Assembly: GCF_037076455.1 (NCBI RefSeq)
Contig: NZ_AP028679.1
Location: forward strand, 325,501-389,500
DNA length: 64,000 nucleotides
Source: Desulfoferula mesophila
GTDB taxonomy: Bacteria > Desulfobacterota > Desulfarculia > Desulfarculales > Desulfarculaceae
Direction of reading: 5' to 3'
The notes beneath the pieces were generated by a model, which was given only the letters and a program-made list of their open reading frames with translations, ran no database searches and was not told the DNA's origin. Shown one piece after another: positions 52,963-61,140 of this stretch (positions are counted from its first letter, which is position 1; each line of letters begins with the position of its first letter). Position numbers and translations under genes: made by a program.

Positions 52963-53238
52963 TCTCCCGAGCTGCTTGATCTGGAATTCGGTCAGCTCAT
53001 CGAGGATGGGAGCGCTGGCCTGCTGTTGAAGCTTGTGGCGGTGCTGATCGAAGCGCCTGTCTATCTCCACGGCCGCAATACGGACGCGCTTGAGCGCTTC
53101 GTTGTAGTCCTTGGTCCCTAGCGAGAAAGTTTCTTCAGCCTTCGGGTAGGTATCCTTGATATCGACGGGGATGGCTGCACGGTGGTAATAGACCGCGCCT
53201 CGACGGTAAAGACGGGGGTGTCCAGGCATCTTCTCCAT
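52963..53238 (-). pseudogene. Truncated island integrase (N-terminal DUF6538-type domain only)
   Basis: From ATG 53238 (GGAGG just upstream) the frame reads MPGHPRLYRRGAVYYHRAAI, then DIKDTYPKAEETFSLGTKDY and ALKRVRIAAVEIDRRF, the N-terminal domain of tyrosine recombinases that integrate in tRNA genes. It runs into the IS21 terminus at 52962 and continues only into IS sequence, losing the whole catalytic domain. The expected remainder is not found on the other side of the IS. It begins about 90 bp from the tRNA, the standard place for an island integrase. Confidence 0.75.
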
Positions 53239-53244
53239 AACCTC

Positions 53245-53259
53245 CACTGTAACAGTTTC
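53245..53259. repeat. Arm-type site candidate, right copy
   Basis: Identical to 49964-49978. It overlaps the integrase start region, where autoregulatory or arm-type integrase sites are common. Confidence 0.5.
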
Positions 53260-53328
53260 CTGGAACAGCGCAACTGGAGAAGTGCCTGATATCGATACCT
53301 TGGAGTGGTTCCAAGGGGTTAGAAAAAG

Positions 53329-53348
53329 GTGGCGGAGAGGGTGGGATT
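53329..53348 (-). repeat. Proximal attachment-site copy in tRNA-Ser
   Basis: The 20-bp match to 49871-49890, lying in the 3' end of the intact tRNA-Ser(CGA). Confidence 0.8.
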
Positions 53349-53425
53349 CGAACCCACGTAGCGGTTATTAGCCGCTAACCCGATTTCGAGTCGGGCCCGT
53401 TACGACCGGACTTCGGTACCTCTCC
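53330..53425 (-). tRNA. tRNA-Ser (anticodon CGA), CCA encoded; island attachment site
   Basis: 96 nt on the minus strand. Acceptor GGAGAGG (53425-53419) pairs with CCTCTCC (53340-53334), discriminator G, CCA at 53332-53330. The anticodon stem CCCGA/TCGGG encloses CTCGAAA, giving CGA. The long variable arm TAGCGGCTAATAACCGCTA and the T-arm GGTTCGAATCC are intact. A TATACT (53447-53442) about 17 bp before the 5' end is a likely -10 element. Its terminator now lies 3.4 kb away beyond the island. Confidence 0.96.
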
Positions 53426-53456
53426 GCAAAGATTGGCCAATAGTATAGCGGCACCC

Positions 53457-53927
53457 CTAGCGGCGCGCCGCGAAAAACTCCTTTAGGATATCCGCCGCCT
53501 CCCCGGCCAGCAACCCCCCTTGCACGATGGGCTGGTGGTTGAGGCTGGGCACCGCGCCCAGGTCCAGGGCCGAGCCGTAGGCCCCGGCCTTGGGGTCATG
53601 GGCGGCGAACACCACCCGGGCCAGCCGGGCCCACACCACCGCCCCGGCGCACATGGCGCAGGGTTCCAGGCTCACGTACAGGGTGCAGCCTCCCAGGCGG
53701 TAGTTGCCCAGCGCCCGCGCCGCTTGGCGCAAGCAGAGCATCTCGGCGTGGGCCGTGGGGTCGCCTTGGGCGATGGTGGCGTTGCCCGCTTGGGCGATCA
53801 CTTGCCCCTGGGGGTCGGTCAACACCGCGCCGATGGGCACCTCGCCCTGGGCCGCGGCCCGGCGGGCCAACTCCAGGGTCCGGCGCATGTGGCCGGCGTC
53901 CGCGGGGCTGAATCCTGGCTGAGTCAT
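53457..53927 (-). CDS. tadA: tRNA-specific adenosine deaminase
   Basis: 156 residues from ATG 53927. Zinc-deaminase motifs PTAHAEMLCL (His ligand and catalytic Glu) and PCAMCAGAVVWARL (two Cys ligands), followed by FAAHDPKAGAYGS, identify TadA, which converts A34 to inosine in tRNA-Arg(ACG). Upstream ATG 53960 is also possible but the TadA core needs no more residues. Its start lies 37 bp from the purN-like stop, in the same direction. Confidence 0.93.
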   Translation of the reverse strand: MTQPGFSPADAGHMRRTLELARRAAAQGEVPIGAVLTDPQGQVIAQAGNATIAQGDPTAHAEMLCLRQAARALGNYRLGGCTLYVSLEPCAMCAGAVVWARLARVVFAAHDPKAGAYGSALDLGAVPSLNHQPIVQGGLLAGEAADILKEFFAARR

Positions 53928-53963
53928 GGGCAAATTACCACAGGCCCCAAGGCGCCGCAAGCC

Positions 53964-54752
53964 TCAGGCCAGCTCGGCGGGGCGCACCCCGCCCGGTTTG
54001 AGCGCGCCGTCCAGGGTGGCCACGCCGCCCTCGTCGGTGAGCCCCAGACGGCCCTGGGCGATCAGCTCCAGGGTGGTGGGGAACACCACCCAGTCCCCGG
54101 CCTGTTTCAGGCGCTCCTGGTGCTGGTCGGCCACCTGGCGCAGGTGCGCCGGATCGGCCTTGATCTCGGCCAGGGGGGCGGGCAGCTCCACGGGGATGGG
54201 GTCGCTGACCATGAGCAGGGGGCCCGAGTCCACCCCCAGGTCGGTGAACAGGGTGGAGGAGCGCAGCTCGCTTTGGCCGGCCACGATGGCGTCCAACACC
54301 GCGTCGTCGCCCACGAAACGGCGCTTGCCCGCCTCGTCCACTAGGCTCAAGTCGGCCGGGTGCACGTTGATGGCCCCGGTGAGGGTAAGAAAGCTCATGT
54401 AGCCGCCCAGGGCGATGATGTCGATGTCAAAGGCCTTTACCAGGCGCTGGGCCACCTGGTCGTAGGCGCGCCGGGCGGCCAGGCCCTCGGCGCTCTTCAC
54501 GCTGCGCTTGAGGCCGCGCTTTTCGTGAAAGCGGCGCACGTCATAGGCGAAGTAGGGCAGGTCGAAACGCCGGGCGATCTCCTGGCCCCGGCATTTGTCG
54601 GAGGCGGTGTCGCTGAAGATGAAGGCCACCTCGTAGGAGGCCCCCGGGGCCTCCAGCAGCTTGACCACGTTGGTGCCCGAGCCGGACATGAAAGCGGCCA
54701 CCCTGAGGGGGCGTCCCGCCCGGGAGGGATCGAATATGGGTTTGCCGGCCAT
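53964..54752 (-). CDS. Phosphoribosylglycinamide formyltransferase-like protein
   Basis: 262 residues, longer than PurN (about 200). VAAFMSGSGTNVVKLLEA matches the GAR-binding loop, DIIALGGYMSFLT the formyl-folate strand, INVHPADLS keeps the catalytic-region His, and TDLGVDSGPLLMVSDPIPV the Asp motif. A middle insertion (RFHEKRGLKRSVKSAEG) and a longer end distinguish it. It may be PurN in purine synthesis or a related formyltransferase. GGAGG precedes the ATG. Confidence 0.75.
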   Translation of the reverse strand: MAGKPIFDPSRAGRPLRVAAFMSGSGTNVVKLLEAPGASYEVAFIFSDTASDKCRGQEIARRFDLPYFAYDVRRFHEKRGLKRSVKSAEGLAARRAYDQVAQRLVKAFDIDIIALGGYMSFLTLTGAINVHPADLSLVDEAGKRRFVGDDAVLDAIVAGQSELRSSTLFTDLGVDSGPLLMVSDPIPVELPAPLAEIKADPAHLRQVADQHQERLKQAGDWVVFPTTLELIAQGRLGLTDEGGVATLDGALKPGGVRPAELA

Positions 54753-54951
54753 GGGGCCTCCAAGCGATAGGGGGTTGGCACCCCTAGTCTATAGGACGCG
54801 GGCCGCGCGGGGTCAAGGGCGTCGCTAAAACTGGTCCCGGGGCGCAGCGATCCCTTTACACCCGGGTGCGATTTCGTCGATAATTAATACTAAGAATTTT
54901 GACATTGAATCCCAGTTGGTATGAGTCCCCCTCCGGAGCCCCCCGGCATTC

Positions 54952-54980
54952 TTGACAAGCCACCATGGCCCCGACATAAT
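54952..54980 (+). promoter_or_regulatory. Promoter of ahbB-hemL
   Basis: TTGACA (54952-54957), 17 bp, CATAAT (54975-54980): a near-consensus sigma-70 promoter. Transcription would begin near 54987, just ahead of the ribosome site, which excludes a start codon for ahbB upstream of it. Confidence 0.8.
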
Positions 54981-54999
54981 CCATCTTTCGGGAGGCATT

Positions 55000-55494
55000 A
55001 TGGAGTTGGACACCACGGACCGCAAGATTATCTCCCGTTTACAGGGAGACCTGCCCCTGGTTCCCCGGCCCTTCGCTGCGTTGGCCGAAGAAGTGGGTCT
55101 GACGGAAGAGGAAGTGGTGCGCCGGGTAAGGGGCTTGGCCGAAGGGCGGGTGATGCGCCGTTTCGGGGCCACTCTTCGCCACCAGCGCTCCGGCTTCGCC
55201 AGCAACGTGATGGTCGCCTGGCGAGTGCCGCCCGAGCGGGCCTCCGAAGTTGGCGAGAAGTTGGCCGCCTTCCGCAACGTCAGTCACTGCTACTGGCGCG
55301 AACCCTGCGAAGGGTTTTCCTACAACCTGTTTTCCATGGTGCATGGCCGCAGCGAGGCCGAGTGCCGTTCCCTGGTTCGGGAAATGGCGGAGCAGGCCCA
55401 GGCCGAGGAGTTCGAGTTGCTTTTCTCCGTGGAGGAGCTAAAAAAAACCTCCATGCGCTACTTTGATACAGAAGGTGATATCCATGAAGGATGA
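55000..55494 (+). CDS. ahbB: Siroheme decarboxylase beta subunit (AhbB/NirL type, Lrp-like)
   Basis: 164 residues from ATG 55000, set by GGGAGG upstream and by the promoter at 54952-54980. An Lrp/AsnC-like winged helix (TTDRKIISRLQGDLPLVPRPFA, then VVRRVRGLAEGRVMRRFGAT) is joined to an RAM-like domain with VSHCYWREPCEGFSYNLFSM. AhbA/AhbB decarboxylate siroheme to didecarboxysiroheme in the alternative haem route of sulfate reducers and methanogens. Only B is here; AhbA must be elsewhere. The gene overlaps hemL by 11 bp, linking early and late tetrapyrrole steps. Confidence 0.87.
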   Translation: MELDTTDRKIISRLQGDLPLVPRPFAALAEEVGLTEEEVVRRVRGLAEGRVMRRFGATLRHQRSGFASNVMVAWRVPPERASEVGEKLAAFRNVSHCYWREPCEGFSYNLFSMVHGRSEAECRSLVREMAEQAQAEEFELLFSVEELKKTSMRYFDTEGDIHEG

Positions 55495-56767
55495 TAGATC
55501 CCGGGAGCTGTGGCAGCGGTCCCAAAAGGTGATTCCCGGAGGTGTCAACAGCCCGGCCAGGGCCATGCTTGCGGTGGGGCGCGAGCCTTTGTTCATCCGC
55601 TCGGCCCGCGGCTGTTACATAGAAGACGTGGACGGCAACCGCTACATAGACTACGTGGGCTCCTGGGGGCCGCTGATCCTGGGCCACGCCGACCCCGACG
55701 TGGTGGCGGCGGTGAAAAAGGCGGCCGAAAAGGGCACCAGCTTCGGCGCGCCCACCGAGGCGGAGGTCAACTTCGCCGAGATGCTCACCCGCCTGATCCC
55801 CTCCATGGAGCAGGTACGCCTGGTAAGTAGCGGCACCGAGGCCACCATGAGCGCCCTGCGCCTGGCCCGGGGCTACACCGAGCGCGACCTCATCGTCAAG
55901 TTCGACGGCTGCTACCACGGCCACAGCGACGGCCTGCTGGTGGCCTCGGGCAGCGGGCTGGCCACCCTGGGCCTGCCCTCCTGCCCCGGCGTGCCCGCCG
56001 AGGTGGCCGGGCTGTCGGTGAGCATCCCCTACAACGACCTGGCCGCTTTGGAAAAGCTCTTCCACGAAAAGGGAGACAAGATCGCGGCGGTGATCATCGA
56101 GCCGGTGGCCGGCAACATGGGCGTGGTGCCTCCGGCGCCGGGCTATCTGCAAGGGGTGCGCGAGATCTGCGACGAGTACGGCTCCCTGTTGATCTTCGAC
56201 GAGGTCATCACCGGCTTCCGGGTGGCCCTGGGCGGGGCCCAGGAGCTCTACGGCGTCACCCCGGACCTGACCACCCTGGGCAAGATCATCGGCGCGGGCC
56301 TGCCCCTGGGGGCCTATGGCGGCAAGGCCGAGATCATGCAGAAGGTCGCCCCCTGCGGGCCGGTCTACCAGGCGGGCACCCTCTCGGGCAACCCGCTGGC
56401 CACCGCCGCCGGGCTGCGGGCTCTGGACATGCTGGACGTGGCCGGGGTGTATCAGCGCCTGGAAGAAAACTCGGCCAAGCTCTACGACGGCCTGGGCGAC
56501 ATATTCACCAAGGCCGGGGTGCCCCACTACGGCAACCGGGTGGGAGCCATGTTCTCCTACTTCTTCCAGAAAGGCCCGGTGACCGACTGGACCAGCGCGT
56601 CCAAGAGCGACACCGAGGCCTTTGGCCGCTGGTTTAGGGCCATGCTGGGCCGGGGGGTGTATCTGGCCCCCAGCCAGTTCGAGTGCACCTTCATGAGCCT
56701 GGCCCACGACGCCGACGCCATCGAGCAGACGCTGTCGGCGGCCGAGGAGGCCATCAAGGAAGTCTAG
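55484..56767 (+). CDS. hemL: Glutamate-1-semialdehyde 2,1-aminomutase
   Basis: 427 residues from ATG 55484. Converts glutamate-1-semialdehyde to 5-aminolevulinate, the C5 tetrapyrrole route. IPGGVNSPARAMLAVG, LVSSGTEATMSALRLARG, FDGCYHGHSDGLLV, FDEVITGFRVALGG and the PLP-lysine motif TLGKIIGAGLPLGAYGG are intact. Overlaps ahbB and is followed by a strong terminator, so the two form a haem operon. Confidence 0.96.
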   Translation: MKDDRSRELWQRSQKVIPGGVNSPARAMLAVGREPLFIRSARGCYIEDVDGNRYIDYVGSWGPLILGHADPDVVAAVKKAAEKGTSFGAPTEAEVNFAEMLTRLIPSMEQVRLVSSGTEATMSALRLARGYTERDLIVKFDGCYHGHSDGLLVASGSGLATLGLPSCPGVPAEVAGLSVSIPYNDLAALEKLFHEKGDKIAAVIIEPVAGNMGVVPPAPGYLQGVREICDEYGSLLIFDEVITGFRVALGGAQELYGVTPDLTTLGKIIGAGLPLGAYGGKAEIMQKVAPCGPVYQAGTLSGNPLATAAGLRALDMLDVAGVYQRLEENSAKLYDGLGDIFTKAGVPHYGNRVGAMFSYFFQKGPVTDWTSASKSDTEAFGRWFRAMLGRGVYLAPSQFECTFMSLAHDADAIEQTLSAAEEAIKEV

Positions 56768-56805
56768 GCCGGCCGGCTGCGCCAGCCCCCGACGAGATAA
56801 AATTT

Positions 56806-56839
56806 AAGGCGGGGCCGCATCCGCGGCTCCGCCTTTTTT
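56806..56839 (+). terminator. Terminator of ahbB-hemL
   Basis: AAGGCGG-GGCCGC pairs with GCGGCT-CCGCCTT around loop ATCC, followed by a TTTTTT run. Confidence 0.9.
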
Positions 56840-56865
56840 ATTTGGCAAAGATGTGTAAATAAGTT

Positions 56866-56997
56866 CGGCACAGCCAGGCACCGGCAGACAAGGCGTCCGG
56901 CGAGCGCGGACCGCAGGCGTATTTGCGATATACGCCGAGGTCCAAGCGATGCCGGCAACGCCGTATGCCGATGTCTGGCGAAGCCGGCGTGTTGCCG
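56866..56997. repeat. Long imperfect palindrome (about 130 bp) between hemL and paaK
   Basis: Nested arms are centred near 56926: GGACC (56908-56912)/GGTCC (56939-56943), GGCGTAT (56916-56922)/ATACGCC (56930-56936), then CCGGC/GCCGG, GGCGT/ACGCC, and outermost CGGCA (56866)/TGCCG (56993). The RNA would fold into one long interrupted stem. It reaches to within a few bases of the paaK stop codon. It may be a dispersed palindromic element, a convergent-transcription buffer or a small RNA. Confidence 0.6.
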
Positions 56998-56999
56998 AT

Positions 57000-58295
57000 T
57001 TAACTAAGCTTGCGGTGGTCCTGCACCCTCTCGGCCTTGCCCTGGGTCATGGGCAGGCCGTCGGGGTCCAAAATCTCCACCGCCGGGGTGACCAGCAGCT
57101 CGTCGCGCAGGGCTTTGGCCAGGTTGCGGGCCAGGCCCGCTCGCTCCAGGGGCGACAGCCCGGCCGCCTCGGGGCTCAGCTCGGCCCGTACGGTCATGGA
57201 GTCGGCCTCGCCCTTGTTTTCCAGGATGATGAGGTACTGGCCCCCCACCGCCTTGAAGTCCATGAGCACCGATTCCACCTGCATGGGGTAGACGTTGACC
57301 CCCTTGATGATGAACATGTCGTCGCTGCGCCCCACGATGCGGCTCAGGCGGCGGTGGGTGCGGCCGCAGGCGCATTCGCCGGGCAACAGGGCGGCCAGGT
57401 CGCGGGTGCGGTAGCGGATCAGGGGCATGGCCCGGCGCTCCAGGGTGGTGAGCACCACCTCGCCGATCTGCCCCGGCTCCACCGGCTCCATGGTCATGGG
57501 GTGCAGCACCTCCAGCAGAAAGGCGTCTTCCCACAGGTGCAGGCCGTTCTGCTCCGGGCACTCCATGGCCACCCCCGGCCCGTTGATCTCGCTGAGGCCG
57601 TAGCTGTTGTAGGCCTTCACCCCGAACAGGTCCTCCACCCGCTTGCGGGTCTGCTCGCTGTGGGGCTCGGCCCCGATAACGGCGATACGAAGCTGTGTGT
57701 CGCTGCGCGGGTCCAGGCCCTGCTCGGCGAACACCCCGGCCAGGCGCAGGGCGTAGCTGGGGATAAGGTGCATGGCCGTGGTGCCGAACTGGCGCATGAG
57801 CGCGATCTGGCGGCGGCTGTTGCCGGTGCCCACGGGGATGACCATGGCCCCCAGGCGCTCGGCACCCTGGTGGATGCCCAGGCCGCCGCTGAACAGGCCG
57901 TAGCCGGTGATGTTCTGGAACACGTCTCCCGGCCGCACCCCGGCCATGTACAGGCTGCGGGCCATGAGGTTGGCCCAGGCGCGCAGGTCGGCCTTGCTGT
58001 GCAAGATGGCGGTGGGGGTGCCGGTGGTCCCGCTGGAGGCGTGCAGGCGCACCACCTGGCTGCGGGGCACGGCCAACATGCCGTAGGGGAAGCTGTCGCG
58101 CAGGTCCTGCTTCACGGTGAAGGGCAGGCCACGCACGTCCTGGGGCGAGTTTATGTCCTGGGGGTCGATCCCCTTGAGGGCCTGGGAATAAAAAGGTGAT
58201 TTCTTGGCCTGGGCCAGGGAGCGGCGCAGGCGTTCGGTTTGCAGTTCGCTAAGCTCTTCGCGGGGCAGCAGTTCGATTTGTTCTTGCCAAAACAT
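57000..58295 (-). CDS. paaK: Phenylacetate-CoA ligase-type AMP-forming ligase
   Basis: 431 residues from ATG 58295, with GGAG upstream. HASSGTTGTPTAILHSKADL (ATP P-loop), SYGLSEINGPGVAMECPEQNG, RYRTRDLAALLPGECACGRTHRRLSRIVGRSDD and the conserved C-terminal Lys region LPMTQGKAERV match PaaK, which activates aryl acetates with CoA. In sulfate reducers similar enzymes also appear in amino-acid fermentation, so the substrate may be another arylacetate. Monocistronic and convergent with hemL. Confidence 0.9.
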   Translation of the reverse strand: MFWQEQIELLPREELSELQTERLRRSLAQAKKSPFYSQALKGIDPQDINSPQDVRGLPFTVKQDLRDSFPYGMLAVPRSQVVRLHASSGTTGTPTAILHSKADLRAWANLMARSLYMAGVRPGDVFQNITGYGLFSGGLGIHQGAERLGAMVIPVGTGNSRRQIALMRQFGTTAMHLIPSYALRLAGVFAEQGLDPRSDTQLRIAVIGAEPHSEQTRKRVEDLFGVKAYNSYGLSEINGPGVAMECPEQNGLHLWEDAFLLEVLHPMTMEPVEPGQIGEVVLTTLERRAMPLIRYRTRDLAALLPGECACGRTHRRLSRIVGRSDDMFIIKGVNVYPMQVESVLMDFKAVGGQYLIILENKGEADSMTVRAELSPEAAGLSPLERAGLARNLAKALRDELLVTPAVEILDPDGLPMTQGKAERVQDHRKLS

Positions 58296-58436
58296 GTTTG
58301 AATCTCCGGTGCGGGCAATGTTGCCCAAACATACTACCCCGCAAGGCGGCCCACAAGCCGCCGCCCTTGCCTCCGGGGCCCGCATGGGCAAAAATGGAGA
58401 AACCAAGCCCCAAACCCATGAGGAGACGTGGTCCCA

Positions 58437-60314
58437 ATGCCCGATTCAGCCGCCCAAAGAGGGGTGCCCCGCAAGATTCTCTACGACCGCAGGCCCAACT
58501 ACAGCCGCCCGGCCCTGGAGCTGGACCACGCCACGCGCGAGGACCTTCTGGCCCATCTCACCTTTCTCTACGGCAAGGAGCAGGCCCAAGAGGCCATGCC
58601 CGAGATGGAGCGCATCCTCAAGGTGCACCACGCCCACAAGTCCGAGGAACTGCGCGAGCTGCTGGCGGGGCGCGACCCCCGGCGCCTGTTCAGTGAAAAG
58701 GACATGATCCTCATCACCTACGGCGACATGATAAAGGACGGCGAGGGCACGCCCCTGGCGGTGTTGGCCCGGGCCTGCGACGACCACATGCTGGCCCCGG
58801 ACATCCTGCACATCCTGCCCTTTTTCCCCTATTCCTCGGACCGGGGCTTTTCGGTGGTGGATTTCAGCAAGGTGGACCCCCGCCTGGGCACCTGGGATGA
58901 CATCCACCGCCTGGCCGGCCGCTTTCGCCTGATGTTCGACGGGGTGCTCAACCACATCTCGGCCCACAGCCAGGCCTTTCACCGCTTCTTGGACGGCGAC
59001 CCCGAGCTGAAGGAATTTTTCATCGCCTACGACTCGCCCGACGAGCTGACCCCGGACCAGCGCTCCAAGATATTTCGCCCGCGGGTGAGCGACATTCTCA
59101 CCCCCTTCATGACCCTGGAGGGGGTGCGCTATCTTTGGACCACCTTCAGCCCCGACCAGATCGACCTGAACTACCGCAATCCCAAGGTGCTACTGAGCGT
59201 GGTGCAGGCGCTATTGTTTTACATCCGCCAGGGGGCGGACCTACTGCGCCTGGACGCGGTCACCTACATCTGGGCCGAGCCGGGCACCGAGTGCATCCAC
59301 CTGGACCAGACCCACGAAATCGTCAAGCTGTTGCGCACCGTGGTGGAGGCGGTGGCGCCGGGGGTGGCCCTGGTAACCGAAACCAACGTGCCCCACGCCG
59401 ACAACGTGCGCTACTTCGGCAGCGGCTACGACGAGGCCCACATGGTCTACAACTTCGCCCTGCCCCCCCTGGTGCTGCACGCCATCTACCGCCAATGCGC
59501 CAAATACCTGGCCGCCTGGGCCGCAGACCTGGAGCCGCCCAGCGAGGCCACCGCCTTTTTCAACATTCTGGACACCCACGACGGCATCGGCCTGATGGGG
59601 GCAAAGCAGATCCTGCCCCCCGAGGAGATAGAGTTAATCGTGGGCACGGCCCAGGCCCACGGGGCCCTGATTTCCCAGAAAACGGTGGAGGGCGGCGGCG
59701 AGGAGCCTTACGAGATCAACAGCACCTGGTGGAGCGCGGTCAACCCGGTGGGCGGCGAGGATCACGCCCTGCAACTGGAGCGCTACCTGGCCAGCCGGGC
59801 GGTGGCCCTGTCCCTCAAGGGGGTGCCGGGGATGTATCTGCACGGAGCCCTGGGCTCCTCCTCGGACCTGGAGACCTACCAGCGCACCGGCGTCAAGCGC
59901 GACGTGAACCGGGCCACCGTGGACTTGGCCGTGCTGGAGGCCGAGTCCCGCGACCCCTCTTCGCGCCTTGGGCGCCTGGCCCCGCGTATGAGCCTGCTGA
60001 ACCTGACCCGGGTGGCCCAAAAGGCCTTCCACCCCCAGGGGAGCCAAAAGGTGCTCGCGGCCCCGGAGGCGGTGCTGGCCCTCCTGCGCGTCTCCTCGGA
60101 CGGGGAGCAGCGCCTGTTGTCGTTGATAAACCTGAGCGCTTCGCCGGTGCCCTGCAGGTTGGAGCTGCCCGCCCCGGCCCGGGGCAAGGGGATCTGGGCC
60201 GATCTTTTGGGGCCCGGCCGGGTGACGGAGCAGGGCGGCGCCTTGGAGGTGGAGCTAAAGCCCTACCAGGTGATGTGGCTCAGGCCACGGGGAGAGGAGG
60301 GTGCGCCGGTCTAG
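58437..60314 (+). CDS. GH13 subfamily 18 sugar phosphorylase (sucrose/glucosylglycerate phosphorylase type)
   Basis: 625 residues from ATG 58437 (AGGAG 11 nt upstream; GTG 58428 is possible). HILPFFPYSSDRGFSVVDFS, LMFDGVLNHISAHS, the nucleophile Asp in LLRLDAVTYIW, the acid/base Glu in LVTETNVPHADN and FNILDTHDGIGLMG define GH13_18. These enzymes split a glucosyl bond with phosphate to give glucose-1-phosphate. The N-terminal extension of about 90 residues is unlike short sucrose phosphorylase and is closer to glucosylglycerate phosphorylases; substrate not proven. Probably acts in compatible-solute or reserve metabolism. Confidence 0.85.
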   Translation: MPDSAAQRGVPRKILYDRRPNYSRPALELDHATREDLLAHLTFLYGKEQAQEAMPEMERILKVHHAHKSEELRELLAGRDPRRLFSEKDMILITYGDMIKDGEGTPLAVLARACDDHMLAPDILHILPFFPYSSDRGFSVVDFSKVDPRLGTWDDIHRLAGRFRLMFDGVLNHISAHSQAFHRFLDGDPELKEFFIAYDSPDELTPDQRSKIFRPRVSDILTPFMTLEGVRYLWTTFSPDQIDLNYRNPKVLLSVVQALLFYIRQGADLLRLDAVTYIWAEPGTECIHLDQTHEIVKLLRTVVEAVAPGVALVTETNVPHADNVRYFGSGYDEAHMVYNFALPPLVLHAIYRQCAKYLAAWAADLEPPSEATAFFNILDTHDGIGLMGAKQILPPEEIELIVGTAQAHGALISQKTVEGGGEEPYEINSTWWSAVNPVGGEDHALQLERYLASRAVALSLKGVPGMYLHGALGSSSDLETYQRTGVKRDVNRATVDLAVLEAESRDPSSRLGRLAPRMSLLNLTRVAQKAFHPQGSQKVLAAPEAVLALLRVSSDGEQRLLSLINLSASPVPCRLELPAPARGKGIWADLLGPGRVTEQGGALEVELKPYQVMWLRPRGEEGAPV

Positions 60315-60317
60315 CTT

Positions 60318-60935
60318 TTAGCCCGGCTTGCGGTCCTGGCGGCCCATGAGCTGGGGGTAGAGCTCGGCGGCGCACTCGGGGCACAGGCCGTGGGTGAAGT
60401 CCACGTCCAGGTGCTTGCTGAAATAGTGCTCCACCCTGTGCCACAACTCGTCGGCGTCGCGCACCTTTTTGCACTTGGCGCAAATGGGGAGCAAGCGCCG
60501 CAACTCCTCGATTTCTCCCATATCCTCCAGGATCAGCACCACCAGGTCTTGCTGCTGGCGCCTGAGCGGCGCGGCCGAGACCAAGTAGTGCACCTCTTGC
60601 ACCTTTTGACCGTCGTTCAGCTCCAAGCGGGCCCTTTGCCGGGATACGGCCCCCGAGTCCAGGCAGCGGTTCACCGAACCGCGGATGACGCACTGGCCGC
60701 AGGGCTCCGCCCGGCCGCACCCCCCGGGGGATAACTCCGAGTTCAGGCAATGCAATACTTCGCCCGCCCGGCGGCGCAACACGCGCTGGGAGCTTGGCGC
60801 CAAGATATCGCCGGCAGCCTGGTTGTGATCAATGATGCGAACATCCTCGTCCACCACCAAGATGGGAGACGGCACGGCGTCATAGACAACGCGGCTAAAG
60901 GACAAGTCATTGTTAAAATTAACTTTATTAGGCAA
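60318..60935 (-). CDS. PAS-domain protein with Cys-rich insert and zinc-ribbon-like end
   Basis: 205 residues from TTG 60935, preferred because GGAGGG precedes it; ATG 60986 has no ribosome site. One PAS domain (YDAVPSPILVVDEDVRIIDH) contains a long insert with four Cys (LHCLNSELSPGGCG...EPCGQC), and the C-terminus has PICAKCKKVRD and GLCPECAAELYP, four more Cys that may form a zinc ribbon. No output domain such as HTH or kinase is present. The Cys-rich PAS may bind an Fe-S cluster or zinc for redox sensing. Convergent with the phosphorylase gene. Confidence 0.72.
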   Translation of the reverse strand: MPNKVNFNNDLSFSRVVYDAVPSPILVVDEDVRIIDHNQAAGDILAPSSQRVLRRRAGEVLHCLNSELSPGGCGRAEPCGQCVIRGSVNRCLDSGAVSRQRARLELNDGQKVQEVHYLVSAAPLRRQQQDLVVLILEDMGEIEELRRLLPICAKCKKVRDADELWHRVEHYFSKHLDVDFTHGLCPECAAELYPQLMGRQDRKPG

Positions 60936-61140
60936 TATCACCCTCCGGCTCAAAAAAACCTTGGCAGGGACGGCAAATGGGGGCATACATACGCTAAGTA
61001 GTTAGTTCCACATAGTCAAACACGGCTTTTTGCATGTGAACATGAACTGGATTCAAAAGCTCGCCTGGCAAGGATTGTTGTGTTAGCCTTGGGTCCAGAA
61101 AACAGTGCCAGCGTAACCTGAATTGAGAGTAACTACAATC

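Larger units (their letters stand above)
49871..53348. mobile_element. Decayed genomic island integrated in tRNA-Ser(CGA)
   Basis: Bounded by the 20-bp repeat at 49871-49890 and 53329-53348. A truncated integrase gene lies next to the tRNA, as usual for such islands, and a 15-bp near-palindromic sequence (CACTGTAACAGTTTC) occurs just inside each end at 49964-49978 and 53245-53259, a likely arm-type integrase binding site. Most of the interior is an IS21-family insertion. What remains besides is an integrase N-terminus and an unidentified gene fragment, so the island has lost its cargo and mobility. Confidence 0.72.

Noticed and set aside
54952-55000. ahbB start at ATG 54952
   Set aside because: That segment is occupied by a TTGACA-17-CATAAT promoter; ATG 55000 has the ribosome site.
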